This document shows, in pieces, positions 15,333 to 24,427 of a stretch of DNA of 35,030 nt; the stretch's first letter is position 1; every line of letters starts with the position of its first letter. The stretch covers positions 1 through 35,030 of IMG/VR virus record IMGVR_UViG_3300035698_001729; one strand, 5' to 3'. Position numbers and translations under genes: made by a program. Source of the DNA: a virus. The notes under the pieces are model-generated. The model was not told the origin of the DNA, did no database searches, and worked only from the letters and a program-made list of their open reading frames with translations.

Positions 15333-16638
15333 TAAATTAAAATATATGGTATTAGCTCTAAAAAAAATGGTAGCAAAACTCATTGATAAAATTACTTTAT
15401 TTATACATAGCATATTAAGTGTTTTTTGTAATGAAAAATTTCTGTTAAAATGGAAGCCAATTCATCTTTGTTGGTGGTTTAAAAAATATGGTTGTAAAAT
15501 ACCGAAGTATTTTATCGGTGCTGCTGGAGATATAACTTATGGTTCTGAATATACTTTTAATGAAGGAACTGTTGATTTTTCAAGTTCTAATTGGTTAGAC
15601 TCTACACACGTTGTTGTAGCTTTTGAAGATTCTGGTGATTCTAGTAATGGTAAAGCAATAATAGGAACTTTATCTGCTGGTACAATAACTTATGGTAGTG
15701 AATATCAATTTGATACAAGTATTGATAATGAAATTTCTGTTAAGAAAATAGACGCTACACATTTTGTCGTGGCTTATTATGATGGTAATAATGGAATGGC
15801 AGTTATAGGAACAGTAGCATCTGGGAATGAGATATCTTATGGTACTCTTTATCAATTTAATGCTGGTAGTACAAAATATACTCGTGTTGGTGTTTTAGAT
15901 TCTACTCATATTATAATAACTTATAGTGATAATGCTAATTCAGATTATGGAGCTGCAACTATTGGTGTAATTACCAGTACAGATACAATAACATTTGGTT
16001 CAGAATATAATTTTAATGAAGCAGCATCTGATTATAATAGTCTAGCAGTTTTAGACTCTACTCATTTTGTAGTAGCATATAGAGATATATCTACTCACGG
16101 AGAAGCAGTAGTAGGTGTTGTATCAAGTGGTGATGAAATTGCTTATGGAGCATTATATGAATATAATGCTGCTAATTTATATTATCTTGATGCTGATGCC
16201 ATAAGTTCTACAAGTTTTGTTTTAGTGTATAGAGATGTAGGAAATAGTAATAAAGGAACATCTATTATTGGAATTGTATCATCAGGAGATGAAATAACTT
16301 TTGGAGATAAAGATATATATTTAGCTGCTAACCATTCTGCTGATGGTATAGTTGTATTAGATTCAACAACAGTTGTTGTTTCATATTATAATTATTCTTC
16401 TGTTTATACTGTGTCTGGAACAATAGCTAATGATGATGAACTTTCATATGGAACTGCTAGTGAACTATATGCAGGAGAATATGATCGTATTTCTATGTCT
16501 AAACAAGATGCTACTAATTTTCTTGTTATATATAGAGATCATTCTGCTGGTGGAGATAATTATGGAGAATCAGTAATAGGAACATCTGCCGCACCAGAGC
16601 CAGCAGCAAACACAGGAGCATTTTTTCAACTGTTCTAA
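15319..16638 (+). CDS. Seven-repeat beta-propeller-like protein (up to 439 aa)
   Basis: From residue 71 the protein is seven tandem repeats of about 51 residues, beginning at about 71, 122, 171, 223, 273, 325 and 374. Each opens with an [EDT]-I-[ST]-[YF]-G-x-x-Y-x-[FY]-N type strand, then a variable strand, then LDSTH[FV]VV[AS]Y.D and a closing GTV.SG. Seven four-stranded units predict a seven-bladed beta-propeller, perhaps for binding surface glycans. The N-terminal 70 residues are unusual: basic, Cys/Trp-rich and partly hydrophobic (IDKITLFIHSILSVF, then HLCWWFKKYGCK). The first ATG (15319) is buried in a hairpin loop; the in-frame ATGs at 15346 or 15367 are likelier starts. The coding sequence is more T-rich than its neighbours, hinting at separate origin. 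The C-terminus ends NTGAFFQLF. Confidence 0.68.
   Translation: MMVGYKLKYMVLALKKMVAKLIDKITLFIHSILSVFCNEKFLLKWKPIHLCWWFKKYGCKIPKYFIGAAGDITYGSEYTFNEGTVDFSSSNWLDSTHVVVAFEDSGDSSNGKAIIGTLSAGTITYGSEYQFDTSIDNEISVKKIDATHFVVAYYDGNNGMAVIGTVASGNEISYGTLYQFNAGSTKYTRVGVLDSTHIIITYSDNANSDYGAATIGVITSTDTITFGSEYNFNEAASDYNSLAVLDSTHFVVAYRDISTHGEAVVGVVSSGDEIAYGALYEYNAANLYYLDADAISSTSFVLVYRDVGNSNKGTSIIGIVSSGDEITFGDKDIYLAANHSADGIVVLDSTTVVVSYYNYSSVYTVSGTIANDDELSYGTASELYAGEYDRISMSKQDATNFLVIYRDHSAGGDNYGESVIGTSAAPEPAANTGAFFQLF
15529..16593 (+). repeat. Seven tandem about 51-residue coding repeats
   Basis: Protein-level tandem repeat within the preceding gene, with diverged DNA. Repeat openings (ITYGSEYTF, ITYGSEYQF, ISYGTLYQF, ITFGSEYNF, IAYGALYEY, ITFGDKDIY, LSYGTASEL) decay in similarity toward the C-terminus. 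This pattern suggests growth by duplication followed by divergence rather than recent expansion. Confidence 0.75.
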
Positions 16639-16717
16639 TATGCTACTACACACATTAATTCTAACAAAATGTAGATAACGCTGTATTCTTTGGAATGAAT
16701 TTTTAATTAACTAAATT

Positions 16718-18172
16718 ATGGCAAAAGACAAAGATTGGACAATTACAATAAATCCACCTGGTGGTTTCGCTCCATCATGGTTTTCTAATTCATGGACAGG
16801 AAAGGGAAATAAAGATCAATCTTCTGACATGACCAATGTTGATCTTACTGATCCTAACGTTATGACTCAAGGACCAGGCATGACAGATCTTACTGGCGGA
16901 ACCCAAGATGGAGAACTTGGTTCAGTTTTAATAACATCAATTGCCAAGAGCGCACTATCTGATGGAGTTACTTATGCTGCTGGAGCAAATAAGGTTTTCA
17001 GAATCACGAACGTAGCAGTTACCAATGGTAATTTTCCAAAAACAATCACAGCAGGTACAGCTAATGTCGCAGAAAGCGTGCTTATTTATCAGGGCAAGAC
17101 TTTTGTTTTCTGGAATGATACTGGCGTAGACGGAGATATTGGACTATTAACCAGTGATACTGTTTGGGATGATAACTGGGGCAGTACAGTGGCAACAGGG
17201 GCTGCACAGCTCGAAGATGCACCTCATTATGGAATAGTAGGTGGAGACGATATTGCTTATGTTACTAATGGTAAATATATTGCCACAATAAATGGTACAA
17301 CTCTCAATACTGCTGGCTTAGATTTTCATGATGATGCAGAAACTTCTTCTATTACGTGGAATGGAAATAGGGCTATTGTATCTGTTAATAGACCAAACAT
17401 ATCAGGATCTAACTTCAATCAATCTGCTATCTATAAATGGAATGGCACTTCAAGCTCATGGGAAGGAGACCCAATAGAAGTTAATGGACAGATTGGTGCT
17501 TTATATACTAAAAATGGAACTACATTTGTTTGGCACAAAGATTCAACTGATGATGGAGGATATTGGCTTGGCAGAATAAATGGATCAAACCTTGAAATGC
17601 TTAAGAGATACAAGGGATCATTGCCAAACCAAGAACAAGTAGGTGAATACAAGGGACACATCCAATGGGTAAGTGATAACAAGGTTTTCATGTTTGGCGC
17701 TGCAGATACTTCTCTTGGAGTTAAGTTATTTCAATACTGTTCAGGTAAGCATGCGACAATAGGAGCGATTGCATCCCCATTTGGCGATCTTCTAGTTTCG
17801 TCTTATGCGACCACAAGCTTCAGTCTTTCAAAAGCTACTGGCTACACAGTATCGTCTACATGGAAAAGCATAGCATTCGATGTTAATGGAGTAGAGAACA
17901 AATCACAGATAGATTTAATAATGGTACAGACAGAAGAAATGTCTACTGGTGCAAAAGTTGACTTCAATCTTGTATATGACAAAGGAAAGACCACTAAGGC
18001 ATTAACTCAGATAGCCTACGCATCAACAAAACCAACCAGACATAAAATACTAAATAGAGGGCCACAGGTAGAAGATTTTAGGATTGATACAAGCTTTGTT
18101 AATGGATCTGCCACAAACCCAGTCAAAATTCGTTCAATTTTAATCAAGGGACATTATGTAACCCAAAACTAA
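16718..18172 (+). CDS. Propeller-like structural/nozzle protein (484 aa)
   Basis: A 484-residue beta-rich protein (GGFAPSWFSNSWTGKGNKDQ near the N-terminus, then alternating strands such as ESVLIYQGKTFVFWNDTG, HYGIVGGDDIAYVTNGKYI and GALYTKNGTTFVWHKDS). The regular strand-turn pattern suggests a propeller. The C-terminus has KSIAFDVNGVENKSQIDLIM and PVKIRSILIKG, a 'K-I-R-S-I' strand often seen at the end of tail or nozzle-type structural proteins of environmental podoviruses. With the next gene (adaptor-like) it would form the short tail hub. This is inferred from fold pattern and order. A 79-base gap with no obvious element precedes it; the next gene starts one base after its stop. Confidence 0.6.
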   Translation: MAKDKDWTITINPPGGFAPSWFSNSWTGKGNKDQSSDMTNVDLTDPNVMTQGPGMTDLTGGTQDGELGSVLITSIAKSALSDGVTYAAGANKVFRITNVAVTNGNFPKTITAGTANVAESVLIYQGKTFVFWNDTGVDGDIGLLTSDTVWDDNWGSTVATGAAQLEDAPHYGIVGGDDIAYVTNGKYIATINGTTLNTAGLDFHDDAETSSITWNGNRAIVSVNRPNISGSNFNQSAIYKWNGTSSSWEGDPIEVNGQIGALYTKNGTTFVWHKDSTDDGGYWLGRINGSNLEMLKRYKGSLPNQEQVGEYKGHIQWVSDNKVFMFGAADTSLGVKLFQYCSGKHATIGAIASPFGDLLVSSYATTSFSLSKATGYTVSSTWKSIAFDVNGVENKSQIDLIMVQTEEMSTGAKVDFNLVYDKGKTTKALTQIAYASTKPTRHKILNRGPQVEDFRIDTSFVNGSATNPVKIRSILIKGHYVTQN

Positions 18173-18173
18173 T

Positions 18174-19382
18174 ATGGCAACACCAATATATACTCAGGCA
18201 CTTTTACAAGCAGCTATATCTTCTAAGGTTAGCGGAGATATTTCTTCTGCAGATTATCTTGTTATAATGAATGAGGCTGTTAGGCAGGTTCTTTCTGAAA
18301 CAGACATGAAGTCACATATCAGGAAAGCCGCACTATCTCCAAATCTTTTTGATGAGGTATATAGATATTCTGCACCATCAGACCTAAAGTCAGATCGTAT
18401 TATTGATATTCAACCACAAGAAACCAGAGGAAGATTAGATTACTGGAAACTTGTGACACAAGAAGAGTTCGATAGAACAAAGCAAGATGCAGGTATCAAT
18501 AGTTATGGAGAATCATACGTACTTCTGGGATCAGAATACTTGGGACAAAATATTGTTGCGATAGAAAGAGACGACCTCGCTGACATGCTATTATTATCAA
18601 CAGTAATAGATGATAAAGAAACGATAATTGATGGACTTGATACTGTTGGTGACTGGACAGCATTTGGCGATGGAACAAATCTAGTTGCAGACACAGATAA
18701 CCATATTAAAGGAAATGCATCTATAAATTGGGACATTAATGCGGATGGAGGGACTACTGCTGGAATAACTAACGCAGCTCTTACAGAGTTTGACGTAGAG
18801 CCATATAAGGGCGTTGGATCTGCTTTTGTTTGGGCATACATAAACTCAGCTACTAATCTTACTAATTACATTTTAAGAATTGGGAATGATTCTTCTAATT
18901 ATTACTCAATTACAATTACTACCAATAATGAGGGAAACGCATTCGAAGCAGGATGGAACTTGCTTAGGTTTGACTTTGAAGATAAAACAACTACTGGAAC
19001 ACCAGACGATGATGCTTGCGATTATGTTGCTTTATACATGACTAAGGATGGAGCAAAGATATCTGAAACAGATTACAGATTTGACAATTTAGTGTTAAAA
19101 CTTGGAAAGCATTATAACTTAAAATATTACACTAGATATGGATGGGAAAGTTCAGCTGGTGCAAGGATAGAAAACTCAACAGGAGCTACAGATTACCTGA
19201 TCTCAAATACAGAAGAATACAATATCATTATTAGAAAAGGCGCAGAACTTGGAGAGGAACATCTTAAAAACTATAGCCAAGCAGATAGACACAGGAAGTT
19301 ATATAAAGAGGAGAGGGCGAGATACGTGTTCGATCATCCAAGCCAATCATTACTTCTTATTCAAGATTACTACACCATTTAA
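18174..19382 (+). CDS. Head-tail adaptor-like protein with inserted beta-sandwich domain (402 aa)
   Basis: Three parts are visible. Residues 1-140 are helical and adaptor-like (DISSADYLVIMNEAVRQVLS, then SHIRKAALSPNLFDEVYRYS), resembling proteins that bolt onto the portal in short-tailed phages. Residues about 148-312 form a separate beta-sandwich of the sugar-binding jelly-roll type (IDGLDTVGDWTAFGDGTNL, GNASINWDIN, FVWAYINSATNLTNYILRIG, AGWNLLRFDFED, YRFDNLVLKLG). Residues 313-402 return to a helical adaptor-like end (HLKNYSQADRHRKLYKEERA). The jelly-roll thus looks inserted into an adaptor, giving a surface-exposed binding domain at the portal ring. The stop overlaps the next ATG (TTTAATGG). 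Confidence 0.6.
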   Translation: MATPIYTQALLQAAISSKVSGDISSADYLVIMNEAVRQVLSETDMKSHIRKAALSPNLFDEVYRYSAPSDLKSDRIIDIQPQETRGRLDYWKLVTQEEFDRTKQDAGINSYGESYVLLGSEYLGQNIVAIERDDLADMLLLSTVIDDKETIIDGLDTVGDWTAFGDGTNLVADTDNHIKGNASINWDINADGGTTAGITNAALTEFDVEPYKGVGSAFVWAYINSATNLTNYILRIGNDSSNYYSITITTNNEGNAFEAGWNLLRFDFEDKTTTGTPDDDACDYVALYMTKDGAKISETDYRFDNLVLKLGKHYNLKYYTRYGWESSAGARIENSTGATDYLISNTEEYNIIIRKGAELGEEHLKNYSQADRHRKLYKEERARYVFDHPSQSLLLIQDYYTI

Positions 19383-21841
19383 TGGAACTATTCACAGACC
19401 AAATTGTTGCCACATTAACCATCAATGACTTGTATCTTCAGGGAGATATTAGCGATGGCAGTATTTATACGCCAACAAGCGGAGAAACTATTACTTCTCC
19501 AGACATAGTTGGTGGAACAATAACTGGCACTTCTTATCGTTCTAATATAAATGGTGCAAGGTTTGAAATATTCCCTACATGGGACCCAACCATAGCTCAG
19601 ATAGTTTATAATTCTGCTGGAACACAAACGTTCAAGATTGAGATTGATGGCACTAATACTGGAGACATAACACTAGGTGATTATGCTGGAGGACAGGGGG
19701 TTTTGTGGGATAATTCAGCAAATACTTTTAGTATTTCAGGTTCTTTAGTCGCTGGATCTATACACATCCCAGACCAAGACACAACAGCTAATAGTTATCA
19801 TGTAGATACAGATGGTTCTGGGTGGGTTGGTGCAACAACAACAAACAGAGCAACTGCTCCAATGAAATGGACAGCAGCTGGAGCATTGACTGCTACAAGT
19901 GCAACTATTACAGGGGCAATTACAATATCTAGTGGATCTGGTATCGCAAATTTAACTGATGCTGGAGGGTTAGCAACTGCCGATACTGCAGATTTTGATA
20001 CAGAAGTTAGTGGAACTGAAAAACCAGAAGATAATGCCACTCTTGGAGCTGATTGGAGCGTTGACCTTTCAAATATTCCAGCTACATTAGGTACGCCTAG
20101 TGCTGATGGATTATATCTTTCATCTACATATTTAGGATATTACAAAAGTAGTGCATGGACTTCATACATAAGAGACAATGGTGACTTCTATTTCGCTGGT
20201 GATGCAGGAAGTTCGATCGATTGGAATGTAACTACTGCATCAACTTTGACTATTAAAGGAAAAATAAATGCTGGTACTGGTTCTGTGGTTAGTGGAACAT
20301 ATTTAACAAATGGAACAGTAACTTCTGCAAAGGTTAAGCCATCAATGAGAGGTTCTTCTCACGACTTAGTATTTTCTGCCACTGACGCAAATACAGTCGC
20401 TTGGGCTTCTGGAACAATAACCCTATCAGATGGAACTTCTTACAGCATAGACGCTGGAGAAACCGATGCTGCGCTAACAGCGGCAAGCAAGACAAGTCCA
20501 ATGGCGTCTAGGACTTATATATATTTAGACATTGATGCTTCAGAAACAGTCCTACAAGCATCAGATACATTCTCAGATGCAGTTGGTGAAAGCAAAATAC
20601 TTATTGCATCAGCAGAAGATGGAACAGGAGAAGCAACCTTTAGTGTTATCGGTGGAATTGGTGGAATTAACATTGACGCTAATAGCATAATTGTCACCAA
20701 TCTCGCTGCAATTAAGGCAGACTTAGGAACAATTACTGCTGGCAATATAACACTAGATAGTTCTGGTTTTTTAAGAACATCTGGCAAGGACAATTATGCA
20801 GATACAACTGCTGGCATATTTTTAGGATATGATACAGATGCTCATAAGTTGAATATAGGAGATGCTACTCATTACATGAAATGGTCTGGTTCTTCGCTAT
20901 CTGTGCTTGGTGGAACAATAACAGGTGGGATATTTCAAACAGCAGCAACAGGACAAAGAGTAAGAATTATATCTGATGCTGGTTCAACGCCAACTCAAGC
21001 AGCCAATTCAATAGGGTTCATAGATGCAAGCAATAATCTAATTGTTGGAATAGGAACAGGGGCTGGAAGTGCAATGTCTGTTGCATCTGTGACTGACCAA
21101 ATTGGACTTCTCGTGAGTACAACGGCAGCTACCACTTACTCATCTTTTGGCGTTAATCACCAGCTTGTTACATCAGATTCAACTGCTGCAATAGTAACAA
21201 ACGCTGGATTAAATACAGCTATTAACATAACAAATACTAACGCCTCAAACACCAGCGCCGTTATTAATATGTTTCAACAGGCATATACTGATACAGATTA
21301 CAGGCGATATTTCGCTCTCCAAGGTGCTGACGCTGGAGAGACGATAAATGTCTATGTTGGTGATGCAATTACTCCTAATGGCAATCTAACTGGAGCAGAG
21401 GGAGATGTCTGTTTCAATGGCGACAGTGGGAAAATATACTATTGCACAGGAACAACTAACTGGACAACTGGTGGACCTACTTATAAAAACGGAACAACAA
21501 CTTACGATGTATCAACCGCAGACGCTACACAAACTATCGCTCATGGACTAGGAGTTATACCAAAAAAAATACGATTAACTTTCCTTGGCCCAACGTCATC
21601 TGACAAATTTCCAACTCATTGTAGTTTTTCGTACAATGGAACAACTGGTGCAGGAATAGCTACTGGTTATGATAATGCAACACAAAGAACATTTAACGGA
21701 ACAACTGCAAGGGTTTATTCTGCAACAACCAGCACCTACACAACTGGAACGGTAACATTTGATGCTACAAACATAAGTATTGCCTGGGTTAAAACAAATA
21801 GCCCTACTGGCACAACGCTAATATTGTGGGAAGCAGAATAA
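19382..21841 (+). CDS. Tail fibre/spike protein (819 aa)
   Basis: An 819-residue Thr/Gly/Ala-rich fibre. The N-terminus MELFTDQIVATLTINDLYLQ is followed by SPDIVGGTITGTSYRSN, a 'GGTITGT' turn repeat that recurs at LGGTITGGIF. The middle has IFLGYDTDAHKLNIGDATHY with MKWSGSSLSVLGGTITG, a module common in environmental phage fibres. The final about 120 residues (QTIAHGLGVIPKKIRLTFLG to LILWEAE) match the 'GLGxxPKKIRLT' terminal domain of many receptor-binding fibres. It lies beside the adaptor and nozzle-like genes, which suits a receptor-binding tail fibre. No polysaccharide lyase or hydrolase motif is seen. Confidence 0.72.
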   Translation: MELFTDQIVATLTINDLYLQGDISDGSIYTPTSGETITSPDIVGGTITGTSYRSNINGARFEIFPTWDPTIAQIVYNSAGTQTFKIEIDGTNTGDITLGDYAGGQGVLWDNSANTFSISGSLVAGSIHIPDQDTTANSYHVDTDGSGWVGATTTNRATAPMKWTAAGALTATSATITGAITISSGSGIANLTDAGGLATADTADFDTEVSGTEKPEDNATLGADWSVDLSNIPATLGTPSADGLYLSSTYLGYYKSSAWTSYIRDNGDFYFAGDAGSSIDWNVTTASTLTIKGKINAGTGSVVSGTYLTNGTVTSAKVKPSMRGSSHDLVFSATDANTVAWASGTITLSDGTSYSIDAGETDAALTAASKTSPMASRTYIYLDIDASETVLQASDTFSDAVGESKILIASAEDGTGEATFSVIGGIGGINIDANSIIVTNLAAIKADLGTITAGNITLDSSGFLRTSGKDNYADTTAGIFLGYDTDAHKLNIGDATHYMKWSGSSLSVLGGTITGGIFQTAATGQRVRIISDAGSTPTQAANSIGFIDASNNLIVGIGTGAGSAMSVASVTDQIGLLVSTTAATTYSSFGVNHQLVTSDSTAAIVTNAGLNTAINITNTNASNTSAVINMFQQAYTDTDYRRYFALQGADAGETINVYVGDAITPNGNLTGAEGDVCFNGDSGKIYYCTGTTNWTTGGPTYKNGTTTYDVSTADATQTIAHGLGVIPKKIRLTFLGPTSSDKFPTHCSFSYNGTTGAGIATGYDNATQRTFNGTTARVYSATTSTYTTGTVTFDATNISIAWVKTNSPTGTTLILWEAE

Positions 21842-22024
21842 ATGAACAAAATTAAAACAACTTTACTAATAATGATAGGCGTAGACCTAGCTTGGCACAT
21901 TTGCGAGTATTTTAATTATCATCCATATACATTTCCAACATACCACATTTATCAAACATTCTGGGTAAGTTACTGGGGCATTGCTTTTATACTAATATGC
22001 TTACTAAAACCGTTTAAAAACTAA
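21842..22024 (+). CDS. Small two-pass membrane protein (60 aa)
   Basis: The ATG follows the fibre stop with no spacing (TAAATG). Residues 5-23 (KTTLLIMIGVDLAWHICEY) and 38-56 (YQTFWVSYWGIAFILICLL) are two membrane helices joined by a His/Tyr/Pro loop, with a basic C-terminus (KPFKN). Small size and two helices are compatible with a holin-type protein, and another holin-like candidate lies at 33619. No peptidoglycan hydrolase is present nearby, so a lysis role is not shown. Confidence 0.65.
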   Translation: MNKIKTTLLIMIGVDLAWHICEYFNYHPYTFPTYHIYQTFWVSYWGIAFILICLLKPFKN

Positions 22025-22033
22025 TTTACATAT

Positions 22034-24427
22034 ATGGCAAACTATTCAAACCTAATAAATGTTGGTGGAGAGATAAGAACTACATCTGGGAAAAAGTTCA
22101 GCAGTGAATCTGAGTTAGCAACTTCTTTAGGTATTCAGCCTCACCAAATTGACTGGTCACAGATAACAAGCCAGTCATCTACGCCTACGCCCACACCAAC
22201 TCCCACTCCAACACAGACACAACCCAACACATGGGATGTAGGGTATGTTGGACAGACAGCTGAGCAACAGGCTAATAACCAACAGGCTAACAACCAACAG
22301 CAACCAACTATTCAGGAGGGAACACAGTCTGGTGAGCAAATATATAGCAATGGACAATGGACAGCTTATGATAGACTACCAGAAGCCCTACAAAATAAAT
22401 CTCGTGTTGACAGTGGTCAATTATCTAGTGTAAGTGTCGCATATACTTCACAAAATAAACAACAATTTATTGATGCTGGTTTTATTATTGTTGGAAATCA
22501 AGCAATATATACGAAACCAGCGCTACAAGAACAAGCACAACAAGAATCAGAACAGCAACAGGCACAAGCAGCAGGAGTCGCACAGGGAGGTCAAGTAAAT
22601 ATAGGGACTGCACAAGCACCTCTTATGGTACCAGAAGGAAGTCCTGCTCACATAAATTGGCAAAACCAACAAGGTGGCGCTACAGGAACTGATACACAAG
22701 GAGGAGGATCAGGTCCCAATGGAGAGTGGACCTTAGAAGACTCTTGGAAACCTGGCTATCCTGGCAGTGCTAATATTGCCACACCAACTACAGGTACAGG
22801 AAAAGCAACAACACAATATATTCCAAAGACAGGCAAAGAAAAGTATACAGACTTGGTTAATAAAGATGGCACGATTTACAATAAGGTTACTGGTGAGGGA
22901 TATTCTGACCCAACTGCATTAGCTAGTTTTCTTGGAATTAAACCTAATGAAATAAGTTGGGAAAACATTGCAGAAGGAGAGGCACCAACACAGACAACAG
23001 AATCAGCAGATATTACTAAAACCTTAGAAGAAATATACAAAGAAAGACCAGACTTGCAAGAAGAATTCCCAGACATGACAGGAAAGGGAGTTTCAGGAGA
23101 TTGGGATATTAATGATTGGTGGAATAAGAATGGTAAAGAAGAGTATAATTTTGAATTACCAGGACAAGATGGATTAGTTGGAACGTCTAATGAAGCTACT
23201 ACAACAGAAGATAAGGAAAAAGCAGACGAAGATCAGGCAAAGATTGATGAGGTCAATGATATGACCGATGAGACCACAAAACTTACTATACAACAGCAAC
23301 TAGAGGAGGCTAGGACAGCATTAGGACTAGACCCAAAGACAGGAGAGACTGCAGTTCCAACACCTAGCTTTGAGAGCGATTACGAGGCACTTAGAAGCGA
23401 ACAAGGTATAACTGCTGTTGAAACGCAAATCAATTCGTTAGATTCGCAGATAGCTGAACTTGAGGCGGCCATGAGATTGGGAGAACAGAGCAAAGAGGGA
23501 ATGCTCGCACCAATGGAAATCATCGGACAGAAACAACTAGAAATAAGGAGACAAGGGAACGAACAGATTGATGCGCTTAATCGCAGAAAGCAAACCCTAG
23601 TTGATGAGTTGAACACAAAGAACTCTATGATCTCTACCATTATGGGACTTAAAGAGGCTGACTACAATGCCGCTAGAGATGAATATGATAAATCTTTTAC
23701 TCAGAACATTCAGTTGCTCAACTATCTAGATGGGGAAGAAAAGGATGCACAAGACGAAGAAAATAGATTGAGAGATGATGCAAGGGCAAATCTCACAACA
23801 ATGACCAACTTATTTGCTTCTTCTAATACTTCATGGGAAGAATTAGATAATGCATCAAAGGCATCTGTTTCTGCACTAGAAATTAAATCAGGAATGCCAA
23901 GCGGTACAATAAAAACATTCTTAAGTGCGACTCCAGAAGCAGAGGTGCTATACACAACCACAGGATATGATGCTACTGGCAATCAAATTGTTACTTTCGT
24001 ATACAAAGGAGAAGATGGAAAGCCAAGCACAAAAGAAGTCATATATACAGGATCAAAGAAAACAGATGGTTCTGACTACACAAACATGCCAACATCATAC
24101 AAGGAATGGAGTCTTGCAGGAGGAGAGACTGGAACAGGAAAGTCTTACGATGAGTGGGTTAATAGAAAGGCAGACGAAGATAAAAAAGAACAAGAAGAAG
24201 AGGACAAGGATTTCTTGAATACAGACTACTTCAAGTCTATGTATACAGATAAGCAACTTAAAGAATCTGCTTATGATGCTGGATTTAAAAAGGGTGGATT
24301 TGGCATTGGAAAGGCCGGAGACAAAGGCGTTGAAGAATACCTTGAACATCTCAACGGCATGGTTACCAAATATCGCAACGCAGGCTTTACAGACAGAGAA
24401 ATATTAGATATGTTTCCTAAAAAATAA
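22034..24427 (+). CDS. Coiled-coil virion protein with duplicated N-terminal motif (797 aa)
   Basis: A 797-residue low-complexity protein. Residues 12-45 (GEIRTTSGKKFSSESELATS through WSQI) and 279-312 (GTIYNKVTGEGYSDPTALAS through WENI) are two copies of a 34-residue unit with the core LAxxLGIxPxxIxW. Between them lie a Thr-Pro run (50-60) and Gln/Asn/Gly-rich linkers. Residues about 415-590 are long amphipathic coiled coil (IQQQLEEARTAL, TAVETQINSLDSQIAELEAA, RDEYDKSFTQNIQLLNYL). The C-terminus has KSYDEWVNRKADEDKK and GFTDREILDMF. It directly precedes the giant protein, overlapping it by one base (TAATG). This pairing suggests an internal head or ejection protein. Function is not proven. 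Confidence 0.6.
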   Translation: MANYSNLINVGGEIRTTSGKKFSSESELATSLGIQPHQIDWSQITSQSSTPTPTPTPTPTQTQPNTWDVGYVGQTAEQQANNQQANNQQQPTIQEGTQSGEQIYSNGQWTAYDRLPEALQNKSRVDSGQLSSVSVAYTSQNKQQFIDAGFIIVGNQAIYTKPALQEQAQQESEQQQAQAAGVAQGGQVNIGTAQAPLMVPEGSPAHINWQNQQGGATGTDTQGGGSGPNGEWTLEDSWKPGYPGSANIATPTTGTGKATTQYIPKTGKEKYTDLVNKDGTIYNKVTGEGYSDPTALASFLGIKPNEISWENIAEGEAPTQTTESADITKTLEEIYKERPDLQEEFPDMTGKGVSGDWDINDWWNKNGKEEYNFELPGQDGLVGTSNEATTTEDKEKADEDQAKIDEVNDMTDETTKLTIQQQLEEARTALGLDPKTGETAVPTPSFESDYEALRSEQGITAVETQINSLDSQIAELEAAMRLGEQSKEGMLAPMEIIGQKQLEIRRQGNEQIDALNRRKQTLVDELNTKNSMISTIMGLKEADYNAARDEYDKSFTQNIQLLNYLDGEEKDAQDEENRLRDDARANLTTMTNLFASSNTSWEELDNASKASVSALEIKSGMPSGTIKTFLSATPEAEVLYTTTGYDATGNQIVTFVYKGEDGKPSTKEVIYTGSKKTDGSDYTNMPTSYKEWSLAGGETGTGKSYDEWVNRKADEDKKEQEEEDKDFLNTDYFKSMYTDKQLKESAYDAGFKKGGFGIGKAGDKGVEEYLEHLNGMVTKYRNAGFTDREILDMFPKK
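22067..22969 (+). repeat. Two copies of a 34-residue coding motif (22067-22168 and 22868-22969)
   Basis: A protein-level duplication inside the 797-residue gene. Shared positions include G-x-I, a short polar turn, LA, LGI-x-P, I-x-W and a final I. The DNA copies are diverged. It may be a small three-helix peptidoglycan- or protein-binding module; no named domain is recognised. Confidence 0.6.

Noticed and set aside
22181-22229. Thr-Pro coding repeat as a CRISPR or DNA repeat element
   Set aside because: It is a short degenerate ACNCCN run encoding a linker. No spacers or regular repeat units exist here, and no CRISPR array is present anywhere in the window.
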